From Chlamydiota bacterium (lineage in GTDB: Bacteria > Chlamydiota > Chlamydiia > Chlamydiales > Rhabdochlamydiaceae), in contig JABEVM010000033.1 of NCBI GenBank assembly GCA_013041585.1, positions 1 through 6,223 on the forward strand: DNA of 6,223 nt, given 5' to 3'. Both the position numbers and the translations under genes were made by a program. Below are positions 1 to 6,014 of the stretch, piece after piece. Below the pieces are notes generated by a model. The model worked only from the letters and a program-made list of their open reading frames with translations. It was not told where the DNA came from and searched no databases. The number at the start of each line of letters is the position of its first letter. Position 1 is the first letter of the stretch.

Positions 1-235
1 AATTAATATTGTATAATTATTACAATTAAAAACGAAATATCGCATTAATTCATTTTTACTTCTATCAGATCTCTAGATTTTCAAAACATAAGTAGTTAAT
101 AAGCAAAGAATTATTATTGATATCACAATCTTCTGGTCTAGGACGAAGTGTACAATCCTATAAAACCAGAAACATGTAACTGCTAGATGCGTTGATTAAT
201 AATAAATATAAAACAAATATAAGTAATAAACAATT
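1..235. other. AT-rich non-coding leader upstream of the candidate effector gene
   Basis: I see no gene in this stretch. It is very rich in A and T and contains one interrupted hairpin, listed separately. The last 45 bases before the ATG at 236 hold several TATAA-like words (207-212, 218-223) and a TTGATT at 192-197, but no pair has a convincing spacing, so I do not assign a promoter. No Shine-Dalgarno sequence precedes the ATG. An in-frame TAA at 227-229 rules out an upstream extension of the gene in this frame. Confidence 0.6.
131..171. other. Interrupted inverted repeat (possible RNA hairpin)
   Basis: TTCTGGT at 131-137 pairs with ACCAGAA at 165-171, and TAGGA at 139-143 pairs with TCCTA at 156-160. 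This gives a 7-bp outer and a 5-bp inner stem with a small asymmetric bulge and a 12-base loop. No T-run follows on the plus strand, so it is not an obvious intrinsic terminator for plus-strand transcripts. It could be a leader structure, a protein-binding site or chance. Confidence 0.3.
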
Positions 236-1231
236 ATGATTAGCCCTGTTACAAAGTCATTTTACGAAGAGCATGGAATCGCTCATTTCGAGAATGGACA
301 GATTCCGTTAGAAGTACTCCCATCCAATGTTCTAGAAACAATATTGGAAACAGAATCAATACGACAGGAAGCTTGCTTAGTTGTAAAAACTCTACTCTCC
401 CCCTCTGCTGAAAAAAAATCTTCTGATTCTTCAGTACAGCATCGAAAAGCTCCGAAAGAGTTAAGCAGACTACTTAAAGCAGTTCATGAGATTTCCATTC
501 TTCAAACGGTAGAACAAAAAAATCCAATTGGAGACTGTAGTGGTTCTAGCACATGTGTACTTAAAGCTCTTATGAACCCAAAAAGCAACGATAAAAAAGT
601 TGATTTACTCAATCCTGATGATGAAAAAAGAATACTAAAAAGCATCAACCCACGCGAGGCAATAGCAATACAAGGGATGGGCCAATATTTGCTTGGGTTG
701 AATCAATTTATATGGGAAGTAGTAAGCGAACCTCAACTCAAAATTCATCTCTTGAAGGAATTAGAAGATGATATCCCTAATTCAAGATACAAAACATTGG
801 ATCAGTACATGATCAACTTGAGCATCCACTGGTCTAAGTTGTCTTATGAAATGGAGAATCTCACAAATTTGCGACTTCAAAGATCTATCTCCATTCAAAT
901 CGAGGCGCATGAAGAAGTAGAAAAATTTAATAAAAATCTTAAAGACCTTTTTTTACAAAATCCCGGTAAAATTTTTAAGGTATATTGGTACAGCTTTACA
1001 GCATATACCGGTCATGCAGTGGTAGTAGATTTAGTACATAACCGTTTTTTTGATCCAAACTTAGGGTTTTATAAATTTTCTTCTTCTCTTACTTGCATGG
1101 AAGGAATGATGGAAGTTGCCAAAGCATATCCTGACAGATATTATCCATCAGAAAATCATCCTATCAAGCTTACATGGATTTTTGAAGAATACTCTTATAT
1201 TGAACAACCAATACTTCTCTCGAAAATGTAA
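236..1231 (+). CDS. Candidate C58 (YopT-like) cysteine protease, possible secreted effector
   Basis: This 331-residue protein has no signal peptide or membrane segment. Three spaced motifs suggest a papain-fold protease of the YopT/AvrPphB type (MEROPS C58): a Gly-Asp-Cys-Ser-Gly motif with Cys101, a Gly-His-Ala-Val-Val-Val motif with His260, and a Phe-Phe-Asp-Pro-Asn-Leu-Gly motif with Asp273. The Cys-His-Asp order and the DPN-x-G context fit the family. The Cys-to-His distance (159 residues) is longer than the roughly 115-120 I recall for YopT and AvrPphB, and the tryptophan usual shortly after the Cys motif is absent. Residues 165-245 are rich in charged, helix-favouring residues. Known C58 members are type III effectors that cleave host proteins such as prenylated Rho GTPases; the substrate here is unknown. 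ATG 236 is the first start after an in-frame stop but lacks a Shine-Dalgarno. The gene stands alone, convergent with the IS-disrupted gene. Coding is near certain; the family call is moderate. Confidence 0.85.
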   Translation: MISPVTKSFYEEHGIAHFENGQIPLEVLPSNVLETILETESIRQEACLVVKTLLSPSAEKKSSDSSVQHRKAPKELSRLLKAVHEISILQTVEQKNPIGDCSGSSTCVLKALMNPKSNDKKVDLLNPDDEKRILKSINPREAIAIQGMGQYLLGLNQFIWEVVSEPQLKIHLLKELEDDIPNSRYKTLDQYMINLSIHWSKLSYEMENLTNLRLQRSISIQIEAHEEVEKFNKNLKDLFLQNPGKIFKVYWYSFTAYTGHAVVVDLVHNRFFDPNLGFYKFSSSLTCMEGMMEVAKAYPDRYYPSENHPIKLTWIFEEYSYIEQPILLSKM

Positions 1232-1309
1232 AAAAAAAAATTAAAAAATCTATTGGCTTGGTTCATTTTCATTCCTAATAAAAGTAAAAGTAGGATTTCC
1301 TCTTTCATC

Positions 1310-1318
1310 ACGAATGGA
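1310..1318. repeat. Target-site duplication, left copy
   Basis: ACGAATGGA lies directly against the left inverted repeat and is repeated exactly at 2433-2441. A 9-bp duplication is characteristic of the IS903 group within the IS5 family. Confidence 0.95.
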
Positions 1319-1336
1319 GGCCTTGTTGCGTAAATA
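1319..1336. repeat. IS terminal inverted repeat, left end
   Basis: GGCCTTGTTGCGTAAATA is the exact reverse complement of 2415-2432; the next inner base (1337 versus 2414) no longer matches. This end lies downstream of the transposase gene. Confidence 0.96.
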
Positions 1337-1374
1337 TTCTTTGAAAACAGCCTGAGACTTCTTCAAGCCTAAAT

Positions 1375-2331
1375 TTATACAGCAACCCATTCACCTTTTG
1401 GCATTCCCGGTCCTGTCATTTTATTCAGAGCCATTGATTTTGCATAAATTTCTCCTCGCTGATTAGGTATTTTTCTTGCTTTAACTTCTCCTCCAAATAT
1501 AGTCTTCCATCGATAAAATCCCGTTTCCCCTAGAGATCGTCGGTGATATCCCATGAGCCTTTTCCAAATTTTTCGAGCTTCATCATCGTTGCCCAAGCCT
1601 GTTATAGCACGTATCGCATCATTTCGGTCTCTCATCCACGGCTCTTTTGAGAGATCGTGTAAAACAGCTCCTCGTTGCGGAGGAATTATTGGATTGATTC
1701 CCGCTCGATGAAACTCCCTATAACAGGGCTCTTTATCATACGCCCCATCTCCGTAACTTCTCTTAATAGATCTTGGAAGATGATCTTTCATTTTTGGCAC
1801 TACTTCACAATCCGCTTCATTGTTCTCCCCTAGATAACTCAACACAATCTCATGGCTATCAGGACATACAGCTAAGTGGATCTTTCTCCACGTTCTCCCT
1901 TTACTCTTACCATGTTGTCGAACCTTCCATTCGCCTTCCCCGTAGACTTTCAGACCGGACGAGTCAAATACAATATCTGTGGGATCCTTTGTCCCAAGTT
2001 TCTCGATTTGTTGACCAAGCTCGGTTGCTCGTCTGCAAATCTGACTATAACAGGGAACAGGAAGAGCTAAGTGCAGAAGTTGTACGAGAGATAAGATAAA
2101 TCCTCTAAGGGCTCGAAAAGGTAGTCGATATACAGCCTTGACCATCAGGGCACAAAGGATAGCATCATCAGAGTAAATCCTAGGCCTGCCTCGTTTTGTA
2201 CAACATTTTGCAAGCCAATTCTCTATAGAGGCTTCAGAAAACCAGAAAGTTAAACTTCCACGATTTACTAGCGCTCTGTTATATTCTGACCAGTTGCGGA
2301 TAAGATATTTTGTCTGTGTTTGTTTAGTCAT
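1375..2331 (-). CDS. IS5-family (IS903-group) DDE transposase
   Basis: The 318-residue protein is the transposase of the surrounding element and catalyses its cut-and-paste or replicative transposition through an RNase H-fold DDE domain. The catalytic residues are visible: Asp123 in DSSGLKVYGEGEW, Asp195 in YGDGAYD and Glu269 in RRSLGETGFYRWK. The last block fits the IS5-type spacing Y262-(2)-R265-(3)-E269-(6)-K276 exactly. The N-terminal part (about 40-100) includes KRGRPRIYSDDAI, typical of the family's DNA-binding/DUF4096-like region. The length is close to the roughly 300 residues usual for IS903 transposases, and there is one uninterrupted frame with no programmed frameshift. The ATG at 2331 is preceded by AGGA six bases away, a good ribosome binding site. 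No inactivating change is seen. Confidence 0.97.
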   Translation of the reverse strand: MTKQTQTKYLIRNWSEYNRALVNRGSLTFWFSEASIENWLAKCCTKRGRPRIYSDDAILCALMVKAVYRLPFRALRGFILSLVQLLHLALPVPCYSQICRRATELGQQIEKLGTKDPTDIVFDSSGLKVYGEGEWKVRQHGKSKGRTWRKIHLAVCPDSHEIVLSYLGENNEADCEVVPKMKDHLPRSIKRSYGDGAYDKEPCYREFHRAGINPIIPPQRGAVLHDLSKEPWMRDRNDAIRAITGLGNDDEARKIWKRLMGYHRRSLGETGFYRWKTIFGGEVKARKIPNQRGEIYAKSMALNKMTGPGMPKGEWVAV

Positions 2332-2367
2332 CTTTGATCCTAGGTTTTTTTGTGTAGTAACAAAAAA

Positions 2368-2398
2368 TTTATAGAATCAAATTTCTAGAAGCAATCAA
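2368..2398 (-). promoter_or_regulatory. Possible transposase promoter inside the IS right end
   Basis: On the minus strand a TATAAA (-10 candidate) occupies 2373-2368. Upstream, TTGATT (2398-2393) gives a 19-base spacer and TTGCTT (2394-2389) a 15-base spacer, neither ideal. A 10-base direct repeat AAATTTGATT occurs twice in this stretch and could be a regulatory site. The position between the inverted repeat and the transposase start is where an IS promoter is expected. Confidence 0.35.
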
Positions 2399-2414
2399 AT
2401 TTCTTATCCGTAGC

Positions 2415-2432
2415 TATTTACGCAACAAGGCC
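2415..2432. repeat. IS terminal inverted repeat, right end
   Basis: TATTTACGCAACAAGGCC is the perfect complement partner of 1319-1336. It is the end proximal to the transposase start. The disrupted host gene reads into it and stops at TAG 2416-2414. Confidence 0.96.
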
Positions 2433-2441
2433 ACGAATGGA
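2433..2441. repeat. Target-site duplication, right copy
   Basis: This is ACGAATGGA, identical to 1310-1318 with no mismatch, which supports recent insertion and no later rearrangement between the ends. Confidence 0.95.
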
Positions 2442-2741
2442 TAACACGTTTGGATACCAGGAAGAATAATCTTCTTTTTTTTATCAAAGATTCGTTGTAA
2501 CTGTTCCTTGTTCATTCCTTTCGCATTCAGAATTGAATAAATGAAGATTTCTCTGTCTAGCTTTAGACCAAAGTGTTGTTCTTTAAAAATTTTGCTAACA
2601 ACTTCAAGAGAGACTAAAATTTTATCAAAATCGTCAGAAGAATGCCAAAAAGAAGGGTTGAGTGTAGCGACTTCGTAACTCGCATTGCTGTTTGACACTC
2701 CAACTCTCATAACAACTCTCTTAGCTCTAATGACGCTTCTT

Positions 2742-3752
2742 TTAGAAGTATATATTCACTGCTGCAACGCCGTTTACAAACTGAGTCGTATTACGTCCCG
2801 CAACAGTAAACCACATTCCAACGATCATTCCAACATTCTGAGAAAAGTTGTATTCAACTGCAGGTGCTAAGCTTACTCTTTCAAGAGATCTATCTCCGAT
2901 GGAAACAGCTAGCTGTTGAGGAGAACTATTGTCAACAGAGGATACTACCTGTGTAGTAGCCCCCCTTTTTCCTGAGAACTTATCACGCTCGCTTGTTATC
3001 ATTTGGATATCAAGCGCAAATGCCCAATGAAGAGTAGGAGTATATTCAATCCCTAGCACTGCGGAAAATTGATTACCGGGTAATACTTTCCCTTTTGTTC
3101 CAAAGCCTCCTCCGTATGTATTGAATCCTTCTACATGAACAGAACTAGGTATTGCGTAGCTAAGACCTAGTCTTGTACGCATAAAATGAGTTCCACCCAG
3201 TTCCATTGTTTTGGCAAACACTACATTGAAAGCAGTCGTGTAGGCCCCTTCTCCGGTAATATCTGTACCTAATTTCTCAGGATTGCGCTTGTTGTATTTT
3301 CCTGTAGGAAAGATCTCCATGATACCCACTCTCACAGCAGGCGCCCAGCTACCAGGGTGCTCACTCCACACTTGAAAATTAAGCGCGAGGGGAAGATCTG
3401 AAAATCCTCCTGAGTTTTGATTCGAAACATGATTGTATGAGGCTTGAGGAAACATTTGGAAATCCATGAAAGAAGTGATTCCCACAAAAACAGGCAACTG
3501 CACACTTGTAGATATAAATGTATCGATACGTTTAGCCTTCCATTCCCCGTCGTATTTGCCGATCGAGCTATTTATGAACAAATAAGGTTCAAAATTGACA
3601 TGTCCTTGCGGAATTGTGTACCCACCAGGCGAGAGCAGAGTTCCAGTAAGCCATGGTCCTTGAATTGGCTCCGGCTCACTATCTGGAAAAGCAAAGACTA
3701 ATTCTGGGAGTAAGAGGAAAAGAAGCTTTGATAAGTGCATCCATTTTTTCAT
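2742..3752 (-). CDS. Outer-membrane beta-barrel protein, Phenol_MetA_deg-like (paralog 1)
   Basis: This 336-residue precursor has a Sec signal peptide (MKKWMHLSKL, hydrophobic core, likely cleavage after Val-Phe-Ala at 21). The mature part has many short amphipathic strands and ends in Val-Asn-Ile-Tyr-Phe. A terminal phenylalanine preceded by alternating hydrophobics is the beta-barrel assembly signal, so the protein should sit in the outer membrane. Motifs such as GPWLTGTLLSPGG (32-44), ITSFMDFQMFPQ (92-103) and EIFPTGKYN (146-154) resemble the family named for the phenol-degradation MetA pathway (PF13557), whose substrate is generally unknown; I do not infer phenol metabolism. Residues 258-290 form a poorly conserved polar stretch that is probably a surface loop. 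ATG 3752 has AGGG five bases upstream. It is a tandem paralog of the next upstream gene, about half identical by eye. The broken small gene follows 31 bases downstream and was probably cotranscribed. Confidence 0.9.
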   Translation of the reverse strand: MKKWMHLSKLLFLLLPELVFAFPDSEPEPIQGPWLTGTLLSPGGYTIPQGHVNFEPYLFINSSIGKYDGEWKAKRIDTFISTSVQLPVFVGITSFMDFQMFPQASYNHVSNQNSGGFSDLPLALNFQVWSEHPGSWAPAVRVGIMEIFPTGKYNKRNPEKLGTDITGEGAYTTAFNVVFAKTMELGGTHFMRTRLGLSYAIPSSVHVEGFNTYGGGFGTKGKVLPGNQFSAVLGIEYTPTLHWAFALDIQMITSERDKFSGKRGATTQVVSSVDNSSPQQLAVSIGDRSLERVSLAPAVEYNFSQNVGMIVGMWFTVAGRNTTQFVNGVAAVNIYF

Positions 3753-3803
3753 AATAACCCTATTTGAGTAACAACATTTTGCGGTATAGCGATTGTAAAA
3801 AGA

Positions 3804-3832
3804 TTTATACAGTAAAGTAAAGAAACAAACAA
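3804..3832 (-). promoter_or_regulatory. Possible sigma-70-type promoter for barrel paralog 1
   Basis: On the minus strand TTGTTT (3832-3827) is followed after exactly 17 bases by TATAAA (3809-3804). The -10 matches the consensus at five of six positions and the -35 at three of six. The predicted start near 3797 leaves a leader of about 45 bases before ATG 3752. It suggests the two barrel genes can be transcribed separately despite their tandem order. No terminator hairpin is visible in the 97-base gap. Confidence 0.45.
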
Positions 3833-3849
3833 ATTATGCAAAGTCAAAT

Positions 3850-4857
3850 TTAGAAATACATGTTTACAGCTACAACGCCGTTTACAAATTCAGCTGTATT
3901 CCGCCCTAAAACAGTAAACCACACCCCTGCAATTACACCGACATTCGCCGTGAAGTTATATTCTAAAGCAGGCGCTAAACTAAGCTGCTCAAAAGATTTA
4001 TTCGTCGCAGATTGATTGTTAGTAAGAGAGAAAGACCCGCCGGCGCTCTGTAAGCCCTGCCTCTGAGACCCCTCCTGCGCAACAAATCTATTCCCTTTTC
4101 CAGTTATTCCTAAAATATCTAAAGCAAGCGACCAATTAAGAACAGGCTCATATTCAAATCCGATTACGGTAGAAAACTGAGCTCCTGGGTACACTTTTCC
4201 TTTCGTTTTATATCCTCCTCCAAAAGAATTAAACCCTTCCACTCCTACTGCGCTATAAAGAGAATATATCGAGGCAGCTCTCACACGCAAAAAATGAGCT
4301 TCTCCAAAATGTATCGTTTTGGCAAAAACAAGTCCTATGGAAGTTACGTACGAGCCTTGTCCAGTCGCATCTGTCTCCAGCTTTTCGGGATTGAGTTTAT
4401 TGTATCTTCCTGTAGGAAAAAGCTCTGTCAAAGCTAATTTAACACTAGGGCACCAGTCTTCTTTTTCTGGATTATACAATTGAAAGTTGAGTTGAACTGG
4501 AAGATCTGAAAAACCAACTGAATTTTGGTTTTCGACATGGTTATAGACAACTTGAGGAAAAATTTGGAAATCCATAAAGCTAGTGATCCCAACCTGAGCA
4601 AGAACTAGTACACTTGTTGATATAAATATACTGCTATGGCGAATCTTCCAATGCTCGTCATATATTCCTTTCGAGCCTCCTACAACTAGATAAGGTTCTA
4701 GGTTGACATGCCCCTGAGAAACAGTTGTACCGGCAGGAGTGAGTAAAGAACCGGTAAACCAAGGCCCCGGAGGTAGTTCAGATATTTGACCTACTACACC
4801 AAAAAGCAGCTTCGGAATCAGTAAAAAAAGAACTGTATAACAAAACAACCTCTTCAT
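3850..4857 (-). CDS. Outer-membrane beta-barrel protein, Phenol_MetA_deg-like (paralog 2)
   Basis: This is the tandem paralog of the 2742-3752 gene and is predicted to be a secreted outer-membrane barrel. An ATG at 4890 is also in frame, but I choose ATG 4857: it has AAGG five bases upstream, it places the lysine-arginine and hydrophobic core of the signal peptide at the very N-terminus (MKRLFCYTVLFLLIPKLLFG, cleavage probably near residue 20), and it gives 335 residues against 336 in the sister gene. Shared blocks include GPWFTGSLL (31-39), ITSFMDFQIFPQ (91-102), NEXT to a conserved ELFPTGRYN (145-153), and SLAPALEYNF (293-302). The chain ends Val-Asn-Met-Tyr-Phe, a barrel-assembly signal. 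The main divergence from paralog 1 is at 258-289, a Ser/Gln/Asn/Gly-rich stretch that is likely an exposed loop. The ligand or transport role is unknown. Confidence 0.9.
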   Translation of the reverse strand: MKRLFCYTVLFLLIPKLLFGVVGQISELPPGPWFTGSLLTPAGTTVSQGHVNLEPYLVVGGSKGIYDEHWKIRHSSIFISTSVLVLAQVGITSFMDFQIFPQVVYNHVENQNSVGFSDLPVQLNFQLYNPEKEDWCPSVKLALTELFPTGRYNKLNPEKLETDATGQGSYVTSIGLVFAKTIHFGEAHFLRVRAASIYSLYSAVGVEGFNSFGGGYKTKGKVYPGAQFSTVIGFEYEPVLNWSLALDILGITGKGNRFVAQEGSQRQGLQSAGGSFSLTNNQSATNKSFEQLSLAPALEYNFTANVGVIAGVWFTVLGRNTAEFVNGVVAVNMYF

Positions 4858-4888
4858 AAGAGCCTTATTTTCAAGAATAAGATATCGC

Positions 4889-4917
4889 ACTATGCCAATT
4901 TAAAAAAAAACCTACAA
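4889..4917 (-). promoter_or_regulatory. Possible promoter for barrel paralog 2 with a poly-T spacer
   Basis: On the minus strand TTGTAG (4917-4912) and CATAGT (4894-4889) are 17 bases apart, with a run of nine T in the spacer. Matches are three of six and four of six. The predicted start near 4882 lies inside the longer reading frame and upstream of ATG 4857, which is consistent with the shorter start. The box matches are weak. Confidence 0.28.
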
Positions 4918-4972
4918 GTGAGATCTTTGCTGAAGCGATTACAAATGGAACAGAAAATCTAAAAGGTTTATT

Positions 4973-5017
4973 ATGGAGCTTCTTTTACCAATCTACAGCC
5001 ATGAATATATTCTCTAA
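4973..5017 (+). promoter_or_regulatory. Possible 14-codon leader ORF overlapping the epimerase start
   Basis: ATG 4973 has AAAAGG six bases upstream, a much better ribosome site than the epimerase ATG at 5001, which has none. The frame reads MELLLPIYSHEYIL and stops at TAA 5015-5017, overlapping the epimerase start in another frame. It could couple translation by re-initiation or could be chance. The peptide resembles nothing I know. Confidence 0.25.
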
Positions 5018-5966
5018 AAAACAGATTCTCGTTACCGGAGCTGCCGGTTTTATCGGATATCATCTCTCTCTTGCCTTAAAAAGCCGTGGTGATGATGTCG
5101 TAGGATGCGATAATTTTCATCCCTACTACGATCCAAAGTTAAAACAAGACAGAGCCTCCATTTTACAAGAAAATGGTGTTGTAGTTCTTCCCGTTGACAT
5201 CAGAGAGAGAGAAGCTCTTCAAAATATCATAGACGACTACGGGATCACGCATGTTGTTCACTTAGCAGCGCAAGCGGGAGTTCGTTATTCCCTTGTCAAT
5301 CCACAAAGCTACGTTGATTCTAACTTAGAGGGCTTTCTCTCCATCATGGAACTATGTAGGGCAAATTCGGGAATAAAATGCGTGTACGCCTCTTCCTCTT
5401 CAGTGTATGGACTAAATACAAAAATCCCTTTTTCCGAAAACGATCCGACAGATCATCCCACAAGCTTATATGGCGCTACGAAAAAATCCAATGAGCTCAT
5501 AGCTCACGCCTATCATCATCTTTTTAAAATCCCTCTGACAGGGCTACGGTTTTTCACAGTATACGGGCCCTTCGGAAGACCTGATATGGCCTATTTTTCT
5601 TTTACGAAGGCTATTTTAGAAGGGAAACCCATTCCCGTATTTGGAGAGGGAAAATTACTACGAGATTTTACTTTCATAAGTGACATTGTTGAAGGGACAA
5701 TTGCTGCAATCGACTTAGGCGCAAGCTACGAAATTTTCAATCTGGGCAACCACAAGCCTTGCAGCGTACTAGATCTCATTTCGTGTATCGAGAAAGAGAC
5801 AGGAAAAAAAGCGCAAATGCAATTTGAGCCCATGCAGCCTGGAGATGTACATACAACCTACGCTGATATCTCTAAAAGTCAGAAGATGCTTGGCTTCTAT
5901 CCAAAGACTTCTTTGCAAGAAGGTATAGAAAAGTTTGTAGCGTGGTACACATCTTACTTTTCTTAA
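5001..5966 (+). CDS. NAD-dependent epimerase, UDP-glucuronate 4-epimerase type
   Basis: This 321-residue extended short-chain dehydrogenase/reductase probably interconverts UDP-glucuronate and UDP-galacturonate in the cytoplasm, supplying a sugar for surface polysaccharide or lipopolysaccharide. The Rossmann motif GAAGFIG (13-19) opens the protein and Asp37 at the end of strand 2 should bind the NAD ribose. HLAAQAGVRYS (87-97), ASSSSVYG (130-137) and the catalytic Tyr157-x3-Lys161 follow in order. RFFTVYGPFGRPDMA (183-197) and RDFTFISDIVEG (221-232) are characteristic of the UDP-glucuronate epimerase branch rather than GalE. The length is slightly below the usual 330-350. ATG 5001 starts just before the first strand, as expected, but has no Shine-Dalgarno. 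The same frame stays open to 4881 without an ATG, GTG or TTG. It is divergent from the barrels and has no partner sugar genes in the window. Exact substrate is inferred from motifs. Confidence 0.93.
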   Translation: MNIFSKKQILVTGAAGFIGYHLSLALKSRGDDVVGCDNFHPYYDPKLKQDRASILQENGVVVLPVDIREREALQNIIDDYGITHVVHLAAQAGVRYSLVNPQSYVDSNLEGFLSIMELCRANSGIKCVYASSSSVYGLNTKIPFSENDPTDHPTSLYGATKKSNELIAHAYHHLFKIPLTGLRFFTVYGPFGRPDMAYFSFTKAILEGKPIPVFGEGKLLRDFTFISDIVEGTIAAIDLGASYEIFNLGNHKPCSVLDLISCIEKETGKKAQMQFEPMQPGDVHTTYADISKSQKMLGFYPKTSLQEGIEKFVAWYTSYFS

Positions 5967-5984
5967 AAGCAAAATAAATAGCTT

Positions 5985-6014
5985 TTCTTGAAAAATTCCA
6001 AGAACGTATTTTTT
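5985..6014 (+). terminator. Weak intrinsic terminator after the epimerase gene
   Basis: TTCTTG (5985-5990) pairs with CAAGAA (5999-6004) around an 8-base loop, followed after four bases by six T (6009-6014). The stem is short and AT-rich, so efficiency is doubtful. It lies in the 47-base gap between two convergent genes. Confidence 0.35.

Larger units (their letters stand above)
1319..2432 (-). mobile_element. Complete IS5-family (IS903-group) insertion sequence, 1114 bp
   Basis: The element is bounded by perfect 18-bp terminal inverted repeats and flanked by identical 9-bp direct repeats. It carries one transposase gene on the minus strand covering most of its length. The repeat starts GGC-TTGTTG, like the IS903 ends I recall, and the 9-bp duplication fits that group. 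Ends, duplication and transposase are all intact, so the copy looks recent and could be mobile. It is inserted in the same orientation as, and inside, the small gene that began at 2710. Internal non-coding sequence is limited to about 40 bases at the left end and 80 at the right. Confidence 0.96.
1250..2710 (-). pseudogene. Small gene of unknown function, broken by IS insertion and a poly-A frameshift
   Basis: The surviving open frame starts at ATG 2710, after a GAGAG ribosome-binding-like stretch five bases upstream and only 31 bases downstream of the barrel gene. It runs to a stop inside the IS (2414), giving 98 residues of which the last few are IS-encoded. Deleting the IS and one 9-bp duplication copy joins 2433 to 1309. 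In one frame the far side then reads DERGNPTFTFIRNENEPSQ and stops at TAG 1252-1250, just short of the convergent effector gene. The near side in that same frame reads WYPNVLSIR. This is one frame away from the N-terminal part, and adding a single A to the A8 tract at 2475-2482 reconnects them into a protein of about 112 residues. The sequence is polar, with an acidic middle (SSDDFDKIL) and a helix-like KGMNKEQLQRIFDKKK stretch. I recognise no family, signal peptide or membrane segment. Either the gene is doubly inactivated, or the A8 tract is rescued by slippage and only the last 19 codons were lost. Confidence 0.75.

Noticed and set aside
411..418. A8 tract inside the effector gene as a phase-variation switch
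   Set aside because: The frame is intact through it and such tracts are common in AT-rich DNA; there is no evidence of variation from one sequence.
1232..1309. A/T homopolymer run after the effector gene as a terminator
   Set aside because: There is no stem next to the A10/A6 run, and most of the stretch is the displaced 3' end of the broken gene.
1773..2099. Plus-strand open frames opposite the transposase (1773-2099, 1876-2070)
   Set aside because: They are antisense to a transposase with complete catalytic motifs and their translations have no domain-like features.
2685..2870. Plus-strand open frame across the start of the broken gene and the end of barrel 1
   Set aside because: It overlaps the conserved C-terminus of the barrel in antisense and has no supporting motif.
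3444..3701. Plus-strand 85-codon frame inside barrel 1
   Set aside because: It is antisense to conserved barrel motifs shared with the paralog.
4858..4890. Eleven-codon N-terminal extension of barrel 2 from ATG 4890
   Set aside because: It would bury the signal peptide, whereas ATG 4857 has a good ribosome site and matches the paralog's length.
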